This document shows positions 15,656 to 24,432 of a stretch of 57,893 nt of DNA, piece by piece. The stretch is taken from positions 1 through 57,893 of the forward strand of contig DAHVDE010000031.1 of assembly GCA_027313705.1 (NCBI GenBank), written 5' to 3'. Source of the DNA: Actinomycetota bacterium (lineage in GTDB: Bacteria > Actinomycetota > Actinomycetes > Streptosporangiales > Streptosporangiaceae). Position 1 is the stretch's first letter. Every line of letters begins with the position of its first letter. A model generated the notes under the pieces. It saw only the letters and a list, made by a program, of their open reading frames with translations. It searched no databases and was not told the DNA's origin. The position numbers were made by a program, and so were the translations under genes.

Positions 15656-18600
15656 CTACCGGTGGACAGCGGCGTTGATGCCGGTCACCGTGGTATTCGC
15701 GGACACCGTGATGACGCTCGCCTTGACCGCCGATTGCGAGTTGTCCCACCACTGGGTCTTGAATCCGAAGTCGCCGCAGCCGGAGGAGAACTGTGCAACG
15801 TACTTTCCTGGCTGGAGCCCGACCAGCGTGTACGTGCCGTCGGCACCGGTGACCGCGATGACAGGAGACGGAGTGGCGCCGTAGACCGGGTCGAGCGCGG
15901 GCTTGAGCGCCGTGGCGGTAACGCACTCGCCGGCGACCGGTGCACCAGAACTGGTCACCGTGCCCCCAATGGCTCCCTCCGCGCCCAGGGTCGCGTCGAT
16001 CCCTGTTGTCTGCTCGCTTGCTTTCACGATCACGGCGGTCGCGGTGGCCTGGGAAGCCTTGGCGTCATACCACTGCGCCGCGTAACCGCTCGCGCCGTCG
16101 AAACAGAACGGGTCGCCGAAGTACACGTCATAGGCACCGGGCGCCAGGTCGCTGACCCGGTAAGAACCGCCAGAGCCTGATATGGCCGCCCGATAGACGA
16201 AGCTCGGGATGTTCGCGCCCGCAGGCACCGCGACAACGCAGGCGCCGGCCTGCGGCCTGGCCGCGAGCCCGCCGAGGACAGTGCCGGAGATCGCTCCGGC
16301 CGGCGCCAGCTTCTCGTTGACTCCGGTCACGGCACGCGATGCGACCACCTTCACTGCGCCTTGCCTGACCGCGCTGCCGAGCCTGATATGGCCATTGCCG
16401 ATGCCGCAGTCAGAGAAGCTGACCTGATAGGTGCCGCTGCTCAGGTTCTTGACGGCATAGCGTCCATCGCTGTTGGTTACAGCCGCCCCTTCGGAACTGT
16501 CTGCGGTGTCGTTCACCGTGACGCACACCCGCGCCTGGGGATGGTTCGCTCCCGAGGTCACCTGACCTGAGATCGATCCGCCAGCGGTCAGCACGGCATC
16601 GATTCCCGTGGCAGTCACGTTGTTGGTGACAGCCACCGGCGTGGCGGCCGCTCGCGAGCCAGCGTGCCGGTACCACTGGTTTGCGTACGAGGCAGAACTG
16701 CAACCGAATTGGATGTCATACCGCGCGGTTATGAGCCGGCTGATCCGGTACACCCCGGCAGAGTTGGTGAAGGCGACGCTGGTGTCACCGAAATTGACCA
16801 GCGCGGTCGTAGTGGCGCCCCGAGGTATCGCCTGCACGCAAATGCCGCGAAGCTTGGCGCCTGCGGCGCTGGTCACCACGCCGGTAATCGCTCCGCCCTG
16901 CCGCAGTACCGCGCTCACGCCTGACGTGATCCGGCCGACGAGCGCGGACACATAGTCAGCGGTACTTATCGCGGGCTGGTCCCTGAACCACTGGCTCGCG
17001 AGGTAGTGGTTCTGGCCGAAGCAGCCGAAATTCACGGCATACGATCCTGGCTCGAGGTTACGTATCGTGTACTGGCCATTCACCGTGGACTGGATATTGA
17101 ACGGGAAGTAGATGTTCTCAAGCGACGGGCTCACGGCCGAGACACAGACGTTATTCAGCTTGGCACCGTCGCTTTGCGTGACGGTGCCGGTGATCGTTCC
17201 GCCCAGTTGCATGGCCGCGTCGATACCTGCCGTCGTCTGACCGGCGGTCGCGGTCACCGGGCTTGCCGCAGCGCTGTTGGTCTGGCCGCGGTAGAACTGC
17301 GGCGCGTAGCTGCCTGAGTTGCCGCATCCGCCCGTGAAACCGAGTGTGTACCGGCCGGATTCCAAGGCGATCGCCGAGTACTCGCCGTTCGCCCCGGTTA
17401 CCGCCGAATTGTAGTTGCTAGCACCGGAAACCGAGACGCAGATACCGCGGACAGGTGCACCGTGCGGGCCGGTGACTGTACCGCTGATGATCGCGCCGGC
17501 CGGCATGAAGCCGTCGAATCCCGAGGTGGTACGGCCGGCGACGACGGATATCAGACGCTGGGCAGGAAGGTAGTTGCCATTGTTGCCGCAACCCCGGTCG
17601 AAGTAAACCGAGTACTTGCCTGTGGCCAGGCCGATCAGCTGGTAGCTGCCGTTCTTGCCGGTGACCGCAGCGGGATTGCTCGGGTAAGGCCCGGTCGGCG
17701 GGATCGGCCGCGCGGAGACGCAGATGCCCTTCAGCAGCGCGCCATGCGACCCGCCGGCCCGCACGACCCCGCTGATGATGGCACCCGGCGCAAGCGCGGC
17801 ATCTACTTTCCTGACGCTCAGGCCGCTGGTAATTACGATCTTGGTGGCACCCTTGACGGTAGCCGAATCACGCCACCACTGCGGTATGTAATTGCCCTTG
17901 CTACCACATTCCTCGGGGACAAAGACGACAACGTACTTCCCCGGATACATCGAATGAAGGACATATCCTCCGTTTTCCGCCGATACCGAAAACCCATAAA
18001 CCGGATTCTTGCCGTCCTGGCCCTGCGCCCAAACGCAAACGCGCGGCGCGAACTTGCCGCCGCGGCTCCGCACTGTGCCAGAGATCTGACCTCCCAGCCG
18101 CAGCGCGGCGTCGATGCCGCTCGTAGTCTTGCCGGCCCTGACCAGCACCTTGGTGGGCTTGCCGCTGTAGGCAGGCCCGTAATCGTTCTTGAAGTACTGC
18201 GGCAGCCAGTTCCCGGTGTTCTTTCCGCAGAAATAATTCGCAACGTAGAATACGATATAGCGCCCTGGATTGAGGCTGGTGATCCGGAACTTGCCGGCCC
18301 GCGAGGTAGACGAGAAACGGTAACTCGGGCCGATGGCATAGACGCAGATATTGCTGAGTGACTTGCCGCCGCCTGTGACAACGCCGGCGATGGCACCGGG
18401 CTTAGCCGCAGTACCGGCCAGCACTCCAGTTGCCGCACCATGCCTGGCCATCGGCGGCTCAGGGAAACCGGCAGGAACGCCGGGCCAGGCCCCGGCCGGC
18501 GTTGACGAGGGAAAAGCGGACATGGCGCGGAGCCGCACCGACGCGAGTTGACGCTGCTGGCCGGCGGCGACCGTTACCTTCGCGATGCTGCCTGGCACGG

Positions 18601-18967
18601 CGGCACTGCCCGCGCAGATGCTGTAGCGCACGGTATAGCGACCAGGCCTGCGCAGGCTGAGCACATACCGGCCGTCGGACTGCGTCACCGCCAGAGCGCT
18701 GCCGCCTGGTCCGCTTGCGACCACGCAGGCGGCGGTCAGTGGCTGGCCAGCGGCACCATCGACGATGCCGGTCAGTATGGCGGGCATGTTGCCAGGCGCG
18801 CCATACGGCGAGACGCCCGCCGCGCCTAGCGGTGCCTGGCTGGTCCGCCCGGAATTCGGGACGGAAGGGCTGGCCTGCGCCGGCGCCAAGGTCAGCGCCG
18901 TGGCCAAAGCTGTGCCAACGATCAATACCATGCTCGCGGCCCGCAGGGCCAGCGACTTAAACGGCAT
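15656..18967 (-). CDS. Secreted protein with ten carboxypeptidase-regulatory-like repeats (1103 aa)
   Basis: The N-terminus is a signal peptide (basic MPFKSLALR, then a hydrophobic core to about residue 32, APAQA). The rest is ten tandem units of about 90-110 residues. Each starts GxIxGxV and has a conserved (I/V)CV strand, then G.Y.(I/L)..L..G.Y.V.F, a cysteine, (Q)W(Y/F)R-like residues and T.GI(D/N)AxL. These are prealbumin-like beta-sandwich folds (CarboxypepD_reg-like/SpaA-like). The paired cysteine in most repeats probably makes a disulfide outside the cell. There is no LPXTG motif or membrane anchor at the C-terminus, so it is likely released or loosely bound. The role is unknown; adhesion or a structural surface layer would fit. 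It has its own hairpin terminator. Confidence 0.88.
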   Translation of the reverse strand: MPFKSLALRAASMVLIVGTALATALTLAPAQASPSVPNSGRTSQAPLGAAGVSPYGAPGNMPAILTGIVDGAAGQPLTAACVVASGPGGSALAVTQSDGRYVLSLRRPGRYTVRYSICAGSAAVPGSIAKVTVAAGQQRQLASVRLRAMSAFPSSTPAGAWPGVPAGFPEPPMARHGAATGVLAGTAAKPGAIAGVVTGGGKSLSNICVYAIGPSYRFSSTSRAGKFRITSLNPGRYIVFYVANYFCGKNTGNWLPQYFKNDYGPAYSGKPTKVLVRAGKTTSGIDAALRLGGQISGTVRSRGGKFAPRVCVWAQGQDGKNPVYGFSVSAENGGYVLHSMYPGKYVVVFVPEECGSKGNYIPQWWRDSATVKGATKIVITSGLSVRKVDAALAPGAIISGVVRAGGSHGALLKGICVSARPIPPTGPYPSNPAAVTGKNGSYQLIGLATGKYSVYFDRGCGNNGNYLPAQRLISVVAGRTTSGFDGFMPAGAIISGTVTGPHGAPVRGICVSVSGASNYNSAVTGANGEYSAIALESGRYTLGFTGGCGNSGSYAPQFYRGQTNSAAASPVTATAGQTTAGIDAAMQLGGTITGTVTQSDGAKLNNVCVSAVSPSLENIYFPFNIQSTVNGQYTIRNLEPGSYAVNFGCFGQNHYLASQWFRDQPAISTADYVSALVGRITSGVSAVLRQGGAITGVVTSAAGAKLRGICVQAIPRGATTTALVNFGDTSVAFTNSAGVYRISRLITARYDIQFGCSSASYANQWYRHAGSRAAATPVAVTNNVTATGIDAVLTAGGSISGQVTSGANHPQARVCVTVNDTADSSEGAAVTNSDGRYAVKNLSSGTYQVSFSDCGIGNGHIRLGSAVRQGAVKVVASRAVTGVNEKLAPAGAISGTVLGGLAARPQAGACVVAVPAGANIPSFVYRAAISGSGGSYRVSDLAPGAYDVYFGDPFCFDGASGYAAQWYDAKASQATATAVIVKASEQTTGIDATLGAEGAIGGTVTSSGAPVAGECVTATALKPALDPVYGATPSPVIAVTGADGTYTLVGLQPGKYVAQFSSGCGDFGFKTQWWDNSQSAVKASVITVSANTTVTGINAAVHR

Positions 18968-19075
18968 GTAGTCACCACTTCTGGTTGCGGTCGGTTCTCG
19001 CTATATGACGGGACGAAGAGGTCAAAGGTTGCATCGCACCGTAACTCAATCCGCGGCGGCAGGTAACCTGGCTTG

Positions 19076-19633
19076 ATGTCGTCCGACGAACTCGCCGCGA
19101 ACCTCCGCATCGAGGCGGTGCCTGATGACCAGTGGGAGATCGTCGCCTGGCTTTGGCAGGCGTTCCGGCATGATCTCGCACCTATCGTCAACGGGCTGCC
19201 CTACGCCGACGGCCGTTATCAGGCCGCTGAGCTCAAGAACTATCCTTCGGCCAACGGCACGGGCTATCTTGCCTGGCGGCCCCACCCGAAGACCGGCGAG
19301 GACGCGCCGGTAGGTTTCGCGCTTGTCAGTGGACTTCAGGAAGAAAAGCGCTCGGTGGCCGGCTTCTGGGTCACGCCCGCGGTCCGCAGGGATGGCGTGG
19401 GCCTGACACTCGCGACCGGCGTGCTCCGCAGGCATCCTGGCCCATGGTCGATCGGGTTCCAGCACGATAACCTCGGCGCCGGCGTCTTCTGGCGCGCGGT
19501 CGCCGAGATCGCCTTCGGCGCCGGCCACTGGACGGAGGTCATGCGCCCGGTGCCAGGCCGCCCCGACGTGCCGCCTGATCACTTCATCGAGTCCGCCTCC
19601 GCGCCGTCGGAGCGGAGGCCGCCGAGAGGATGA
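19076..19633 (+). CDS. GNAT-like N-acetyltransferase (185 aa)
   Basis: The pattern is that of a GNAT fold: an N-terminal strand-helix (LRIEAVPDDQWEIVAWLWQAFRH), a central strand with VGFALVSG, and the acetyl-CoA region GFWVTPAVRRDGVGLTLATGVLRRHPG, where RRDGVG corresponds to the Q/RxxGxG/A motif. The C-terminal IGFQHDNLGAGVFWRAVAEIAF matches motif B of the family (N..A..FW). ATG 19076 is preferred over the TTG one codon upstream. The substrate is unknown. It is divergent from the large repeat-protein gene. Confidence 0.85.
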   Translation: MSSDELAANLRIEAVPDDQWEIVAWLWQAFRHDLAPIVNGLPYADGRYQAAELKNYPSANGTGYLAWRPHPKTGEDAPVGFALVSGLQEEKRSVAGFWVTPAVRRDGVGLTLATGVLRRHPGPWSIGFQHDNLGAGVFWRAVAEIAFGAGHWTEVMRPVPGRPDVPPDHFIESASAPSERRPPRG

Positions 19634-19652
19634 TTAGGCAGGGTTTAAGCGG

Positions 19653-19690
19653 CAAATACGACGCTTTCACTCCGATTCAAGTCCGCAGGC
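19653..19690. repeat. Copy 2 of the dispersed palindromic repeat (half-site)
   Basis: CAAATACGACGCTTTCACTC and the next two bases (19653-19674) match 14522-14543 with one difference, and similarity continues at 11 of 16 positions to 19690. The left arm of the palindrome is missing: TAAGCGG joins directly to CAAATAC, as if 11 bases had been deleted. As in copy 1, it covers the stop codon of a leftward gene, with the stop in the same register. Confidence 0.65.
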
Positions 19691-20000
19691 CCGCCGCGCC
19701 AGGCGCGGAGTCGCGGCCGTCCAGCCAGAGCACCCAGGGCTCGAGCGAGCCAACTCTCAGCAGGTCGGCCCTGGCCCAGGGATCGGCCATCAGCCTGGTC
19801 CTGATTTCACCCTCGCCCTCGGCCTGGACCAGGTGCAAGGTGTAGTCACCTACCCCCACCGGCCCGCCAACGACGATGAAGCCGTCGGCTACCAGCCCAT
19901 CCATGAATGCCGCATGCTCATCCCAGCCATCCTGTTCCCTGGTCGGCCTCGAGCCATCCCAGCGGGGCCCGTGCACAAGCGTCAGAGCGAAAGTTGCCAT
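19677..20000 (-). CDS. YciI-like domain protein (107 aa)
   Basis: A small ferredoxin-like fold of the YCII family: FALTLVHGP at the start, QDGWDEHAAFMDGLVADGFIV with the conserved histidine helix, GGPVGVGDYTLHLVQAEGEGE, then RLMADPWARADLLRVGSLEPW, the usual C-terminal helix-strand. The chemistry of the family is poorly defined. ATG 20000 was chosen because homologues begin at this strand; an upstream extension is unlike the family. The last residues (LRT-stop) lie inside the dispersed repeat. It is divergent from the E2-type acyltransferase gene. Confidence 0.82.
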   Translation of the reverse strand: MATFALTLVHGPRWDGSRPTREQDGWDEHAAFMDGLVADGFIVVGGPVGVGDYTLHLVQAEGEGEIRTRLMADPWARADLLRVGSLEPWVLWLDGRDSAPGAAGLRT

Positions 20001-20139
20001 GATCGGGACAATAGCCGCCGACAGTGACAGCGGACCCGTCCCGGCGATGGCACCGGCCAGGCCGGTCACCCCGATCGGCCGGCCTGGTTCTATCGTCGGT
20101 GTTAAGTGGGCGCGGGGGTGCCCGCGCGGGGGGTGCGGG

Positions 20140-21174
20140 GTGGCTGGACGTGTCAGTGGCTGGCGGAAACTAGCCGGGGCGACCTGGCGAGTCCCGCTAG
20201 ATCCGCAGTTCTACGGCGACCTCGAACTTGACGCCAGTGCCATGCTCGGCTACATCGCGGAAGTCCGCCGGCTGGTCGGCGTGCACCTGACCATCACGCA
20301 CCTGGTCGGGAAGGCGGTCGCACACGGTCTGGTGTCCGTGCCGCAACTGCGGATCAGGCTCGCTCACGGCCGCGTGCACGAGCCAGAGTCCACTGACGTG
20401 TTCTTCATCGTCGCCACGGCCGACGGGCAGGAACTGACCGGCGTGAAGATCCGCGACGCGGATCGCAAGCCTGCGGTGGAGTTGGCCAGGGAACTTGACC
20501 GGCGATGCGCCGAAGTCGCCTCGGGCGCCGATAGCGAACTCGGCAAGGGCAAGGCACTGCTCGCCCGCCTGCCGCCGGTGCTGCTCCGCCCCGCCCTGCG
20601 GATCGGCGCATGGCTCACCTCCGACCTCAACTTCGACCTGACCAGGCTGGGTATGCCGCGGCAGGCCTTCGGCGGCGCGATGATCACCTCGGTGGGCATG
20701 TGGGGCGTCAGCCGCGCATATTCCCCGCTGGCCAGCTACTACCGGGTGCCCTTGCTGCTGCTCATCGGCGCGGTGGCCGACACGCCGGTGGCGGTCAGCG
20801 GCGAGGTCGTCGTGCGGCCGATGGTCACCTTGACCGCCACCATCGATCACAGGTACGCCGATGGCTTCCATGCCGCGCGGTTCGCCCGCGCGGTGCGGGA
20901 GTACTGCGAGCACCCGGCGGACTTCGAACTGCCGATTGACTTGGTGTTATGTTGGCACGATGCGCGATGTCAGGTCCTTTGTCGCAATTGGCGACAGTTT
21001 CACGGAGGGTTACGGGGACTTCTACCCAGACGGAAGCTGCCAGGGCTGGGCCGACAGGTTCGCCCGGCTGCTGGCCGCTGCTGCGCCTGGCCTGGCCTAC
21101 GCCAACCTGGCCATCCGCGGCAAGCTACTCGGCCAGATCATCGACGAGCAGGTACCGCGGGCGATCGCGCTTGA
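20140..21174 (+). CDS. E2-type 2-oxoacid dehydrogenase acyltransferase domain protein (344 aa as read)
   Basis: Residues about 1-275 form a stand-alone CAT-fold domain of the dihydrolipoamide acyltransferase type, with the catalytic HxxxDG in IDHRYADGFHAARF and the usual LTITHLVGKAVAHGL helix. No lipoyl or subunit-binding domain is present, so it is not a normal pyruvate dehydrogenase E2. The GTG start at 20140 is tentative. After DFELPIDLVL the frame continues for about 70 residues (CWHDARCQVLCRNWRQF...) that look non-native and overlap the downstream GDSL gene by 215 bases. The true stop has probably been lost through a small indel near 20945. A rare TTA leucine codon also occurs there. Confidence 0.75.
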   Translation: MAGRVSGWRKLAGATWRVPLDPQFYGDLELDASAMLGYIAEVRRLVGVHLTITHLVGKAVAHGLVSVPQLRIRLAHGRVHEPESTDVFFIVATADGQELTGVKIRDADRKPAVELARELDRRCAEVASGADSELGKGKALLARLPPVLLRPALRIGAWLTSDLNFDLTRLGMPRQAFGGAMITSVGMWGVSRAYSPLASYYRVPLLLLIGAVADTPVAVSGEVVVRPMVTLTATIDHRYADGFHAARFARAVREYCEHPADFELPIDLVLCWHDARCQVLCRNWRQFHGGLRGLLPRRKLPGLGRQVRPAAGRCCAWPGLRQPGHPRQATRPDHRRAGTAGDRA

Positions 21175-21724
21175 GCCTGACCTGATCAGCCTCGCGGCCG
21201 GAGGCAATGACCTGCTTCGGCCCGGCAGCGACGCTGGCGCGCTTGCGGCCAGTTTCGAGCAGGCGGTGATCCAGTTGAAAGGCAGCGGCAGCCAGGTGCT
21301 GTTGTTCAGCGGCTTCGACCCGGCCGGCCTGCCAGTGATGCGTCTGATCAGGGACAAGTGCCTTTCCTACAACGCCAGGATCAAGGACATCGCGGCCAGG
21401 CACGACTGCCTGCACGTGGACCTGTGGTCGATGACGGTGCTCGCCGACTCCCGGCACTGGTGCGCCGACCGGTTGCACCTGGCGGCCGGTGGACACCAGC
21501 GGGTGGCGCTGCATGTCGCCGAGACGGCAGGACTGACGGTCAGCGAGGACTGGCGGGTGCCGCTCCCGCCTGACCCGGCAGGCAGGCCGGGCTGGCTGCG
21601 AGCCAGGCGGGCCGACCTGCACTGGGCTGCGGCCTATGCCGCACCATGGATCGGACGGCGGTTGCGCGGCGTGTCAAGCGGCGACGGCATGTCCGCCAAG
21701 CGCCCCGACCTGCTCCCGCTGTAG
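20960..21724 (+). CDS. SGNH/GDSL hydrolase (254 aa)
   Basis: A lipase/esterase of the SGNH superfamily. Block I is FVAIGDSFTEGYGD (nucleophile Ser), block III is LAAGGNDLLRPG (Asn) and block V is DRLHLAAGGHQRVA (Asp and His), with the oxyanion glycine in ANLAIRGKL. It has no signal peptide, so it is probably cytoplasmic. ATG 20960 begins directly at the family's N-terminal strand. The gene starts within the aberrant 3' end of the upstream acyltransferase reading frame. The substrate is unknown; actinobacterial relatives are usually carboxylesterases. Confidence 0.92.
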   Translation: MRDVRSFVAIGDSFTEGYGDFYPDGSCQGWADRFARLLAAAAPGLAYANLAIRGKLLGQIIDEQVPRAIALEPDLISLAAGGNDLLRPGSDAGALAASFEQAVIQLKGSGSQVLLFSGFDPAGLPVMRLIRDKCLSYNARIKDIAARHDCLHVDLWSMTVLADSRHWCADRLHLAAGGHQRVALHVAETAGLTVSEDWRVPLPPDPAGRPGWLRARRADLHWAAAYAAPWIGRRLRGVSSGDGMSAKRPDLLPL

Positions 21725-21729
21725 CGGCT

Positions 21730-21912
21730 AGTCCCTCTACCCCGGGCATCGTAGAGTACAACGGCGACAGCGGCGGCCTGGCCAGCTTCAAGCTGCTGAA
21801 ACTATGGCTCGCCGTATACAAGAAGGCCAATCTCAGCCCGGCCAATTTCATGCAAACGAACGGGTACTGCGGGTTCACAAGCGCGATCTGGCCACACGCC
21901 GGCGGCAACTAG
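21730..21912 (+). pseudogene. Orphan C-terminal fragment, about 60 codons
   Basis: The frame reads IVEYNGDSGGLASFKLLKLW, then LAVYKKANLSPANFMQTNGY and ends SAIWPHAGGN at TAG 21910-21912. The composition (aromatic, Asn, Gly, Lys) looks like a real extracellular protein tail, but there is no start codon after the GDSL stop. I do not recognise the parent family. It may be the remains of a gene lost when this junction formed, or chance. Confidence 0.3.
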
Positions 21913-21921
21913 CCTGAGGTC

Positions 21922-22818
21922 ATGCTTCCGCCGTCCACCCCTGACCTGATCGCGCTCGACCTGCTCGACTCGATCGCGGAGCTTGGCAGCCTCGGCCGGG
22001 CCGCCAGCCGCCACGGCATGTCGCAGCCAGCGGTCAGCATGCGGATGACTCAACTGGAGCGGCGGCTTGGCGTCACCTTGCTGCGGCGTTCCCCGGCCGG
22101 CGCCAGGCTCACCCCGGCCGGAGAGCGCGTCGTCGCGCTCAGCCGCCGGGTGCTGAGCGAAACCAGGGTCCTGATGGCCGGCGTGCAAGCCCTGGCTGCC
22201 GAGGAGTCCTCCCACCTGCAGGTGGCCGCCTCGCTGACCGTGGCCGAGCACTTGCTGCCTGCCTGGCTGGCAGCCTTGCACAGGGAATCGCCAGATGCGG
22301 TGCTCGCCATGGAAGTGACCAACTCGGCCAAGGTGCTCGCCAGGGTCGGGGAAGGCCGGGCCGATGTCGGATTCGTAGAAGGCCACGAGACGCCGCTTGA
22401 CGGGATGCAGACGGTGGCGGTGCGCAGCGATCACCTCGTGGTCGTGGTGGACCCTGCGCACCCCTGGTCCGGGCGGCTATCTCCCGTGACCGCAGCGGAA
22501 CTGGCTGCGGCTGAACTGATAGTGCGCGAGCCGGGCTCAGGCACCAGGGAAATCCTGGAGGATGCACTCCGCAGCCGTGGTGGCCTGCGTTCCCGGCTGG
22601 AACTTGGCTCTACCGCCGCCATCTTGGCGGCCGCCAGGCGCGGTGAGGGACCGGCGGTGCTTAGCGCACTCGCGGTCGCCGAGGACCTGGCGGCGGGGCG
22701 ACTGGTAGCAGTACCCACCGAGGGCATCAGCCTGGCAAGGGCACTTCGAGCGGTCTGGCCGCAGGACCGGCCGCTTGCACCGCTGGCCAAGCGACTGCTT
22801 GCCATTGCCATCTCATAA
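21922..22818 (+). CDS. LysR-family transcriptional regulator (298 aa)
   Basis: The N-terminal winged HTH (residues about 5-65) reads IALDLLDSIAELGSLGRAAS followed by GMSQPAVSMRMTQLERRLG, the standard LysR recognition helix. The effector domain follows, with LQVAASLTVAEHLLPAWLAA and REPGSGTREILEDAL. It runs in the same direction as the molybdoenzyme operon, 68 bases upstream of it, so it probably senses a substrate of that operon. A short palindrome, TAAGC-ATC-GCTTA (22816-22828), overlaps its stop and could be an operator for the operon; this is speculative. Confidence 0.93.
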   Translation: MLPPSTPDLIALDLLDSIAELGSLGRAASRHGMSQPAVSMRMTQLERRLGVTLLRRSPAGARLTPAGERVVALSRRVLSETRVLMAGVQALAAEESSHLQVAASLTVAEHLLPAWLAALHRESPDAVLAMEVTNSAKVLARVGEGRADVGFVEGHETPLDGMQTVAVRSDHLVVVVDPAHPWSGRLSPVTAAELAAAELIVREPGSGTREILEDALRSRGGLRSRLELGSTAAILAAARRGEGPAVLSALAVAEDLAAGRLVAVPTEGISLARALRAVWPQDRPLAPLAKRLLAIAIS

Positions 22819-22886
22819 GCATCGCTTAGGGGAATCTAAGCAATTCACGGCTAGGCCAGGTCGGCTAAGAGCCGTACTGTCAGGAC

Positions 22887-24419
22887 GTGACTAACCCCGA
22901 CGAACGGCCAGTGCGCTGGATCAAGCTCCTTGACCAGGACCGGTGCATCGGCTGCCATGCCTGTACGACCGCCTGCAAGAGCGAGAACGAGGTGCCGCTC
23001 GGGGTGACCCGCACCTACGTGAAGTCCGCCGAGGTGGGCGTCTTCCCCCAGGTTCGCCGGGCCTTCCAGGTGACCAGGTGCAACCAGTGCACGGACGCGC
23101 CGTGCGTCACCGCCTGCCCGACGCAGGCCATGTACCGGCGGCCAGACGGCATCGTGGACTTCGACAAGCAGGCCTGCATCGGATGCAAGGCATGCATCGC
23201 CGCCTGCCCTTACGACGCGATCTTCATCAACCCGGAAGACAACTCGGCCGAGAAGTGCAACTTCTGCGCGCACCGCCTCGACGTCGGGCTCGAACCTGCC
23301 TGCGTCACTGTCTGCCCGACTCAGGCGATCCTGGTCGGTGACCTGAACGACCCGTCGTCGAAAGTCGCCGGCCTGGTCCAGCGCGGGCCTGTGACGGTGC
23401 GCCGTCCGGAGAAAGGCACCAGGCCAGGCGTTTTCTACAAGGGGGCGCATCAGGCCACGCTTGATCCGCTCGGCGCCCGCCGCCCGGACGGCGGACTGCT
23501 GGCGTGGGCGACGCAAGGCGGCGAAGGCGACCGCGGCCACGTTCCTGGAGGACACCCCGGACGGCCGGGATCGAGCGCCGAGGCGCTGCTCAGCTATGAC
23601 ATCGGCCATCACGCTCCGTGGGGCTGGCGGGTCAGCCTGTACACGTGGACCAAGGGCATCGCGGCTGGCGCCCTGCTCGTTCCCGTGATCGGCATGCTCG
23701 CCGGGCGGCTCGCCTGGGACGCACCGCTGGCCCGCTGGGCCGCGCCCATCGGGTCGCTGTTCTTCCTCGCGGTGACCGGGCTCGTGCTGATCTGGGACCT
23801 CAAGCACCCGCTGCGGTTCTACCTGATCTTCACCAGGCACCAGTGGCGTAGCTGGCTGGTCCGCGGGTCGTTCATCATCGGCGGCTACGGCGCCGCGGTC
23901 GCCGCGTACCTGCTCGGCTCGCTCGCCGGCTCGGTGCCTGTGCGCGAGGTGGCGGCCTGGTTCGTGGTACCGCTTGCGGTCGCGACCGCCTGCTACACGG
24001 CCTACCTGTTCGGCCAGGCGAAGGCGAGGGACCTGTGGCAGAGCCCGCTGCTCGCCCCGCACCTCGCCGTCCAGGCGGTACTGGCCGGCGCCGCGCTCAC
24101 CCTTATCTTCGCCCGCTGGCTCGGCCCGGCGAGCGCGACGACCGATGCCGGAGTTCTGCTGTGCGGCGCCGCTGCCGCCCATGTGCTGTTCACATTGGCC
24201 GAGATCAGCGTCACCCACCCCACCGAGCACGCGCACCTGGCGGTGGCGGCGATGACACGGGGCAAGTACGCCGGGTTCTTCTGGTCGGGCCTTTGCCTGG
24301 TCGCGATCTCGGCCGCCGCTCCGTGGATCGGCGTGGCCGCCGCCCCGCTGGCCCTGGCCGGCCTGCTCGCCGGCGAACACAGCTATGTCCAGGGCGGCCA
24401 GTCCGTCCCGCTCGCCTAG
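22887..24419 (+). CDS. Fused 4Fe-4S ferredoxin and NrfD/PsrC-like membrane subunit (510 aa)
   Basis: Residues 1-190 are an electron-transfer subunit of the DmsB/PsrB type with four cysteine clusters: CIGCHACTTAC (20-30), CNQCTDAPCVTAC, CIGCKACIAACP, and CNFC followed by CVTVCP. A Gly/Arg-rich linker leads to an NrfD-like quinol-interacting membrane domain with about eight helices (about 240-505). In most organisms these are two genes; here they are one. The GTG start lies 68 bases after lysR. The catalytic subunit follows after 13 bases. Together they form a membrane complex linking the quinone pool to the molybdoenzyme. Confidence 0.92.
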   Translation: MTNPDERPVRWIKLLDQDRCIGCHACTTACKSENEVPLGVTRTYVKSAEVGVFPQVRRAFQVTRCNQCTDAPCVTACPTQAMYRRPDGIVDFDKQACIGCKACIAACPYDAIFINPEDNSAEKCNFCAHRLDVGLEPACVTVCPTQAILVGDLNDPSSKVAGLVQRGPVTVRRPEKGTRPGVFYKGAHQATLDPLGARRPDGGLLAWATQGGEGDRGHVPGGHPGRPGSSAEALLSYDIGHHAPWGWRVSLYTWTKGIAAGALLVPVIGMLAGRLAWDAPLARWAAPIGSLFFLAVTGLVLIWDLKHPLRFYLIFTRHQWRSWLVRGSFIIGGYGAAVAAYLLGSLAGSVPVREVAAWFVVPLAVATACYTAYLFGQAKARDLWQSPLLAPHLAVQAVLAGAALTLIFARWLGPASATTDAGVLLCGAAAAHVLFTLAEISVTHPTEHAHLAVAAMTRGKYAGFFWSGLCLVAISAAAPWIGVAAAPLALAGLLAGEHSYVQGGQSVPLA

Positions 24420-24432
24420 GAGATCCGCACAG

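Noticed and set aside
15656-18967. A diversity-generating retroelement or phase-variable array based on the ten repeats
   Set aside because: No reverse transcriptase or template repeat was found, and the repeats are too diverged at the DNA level to be a recent array.
22851-24380. A 509-codon leftward frame
   Set aside because: It lies opposite the FeS/NrfD fusion, whose cysteine clusters and membrane helices are unmistakable; the leftward translation is a GC-frame shadow.
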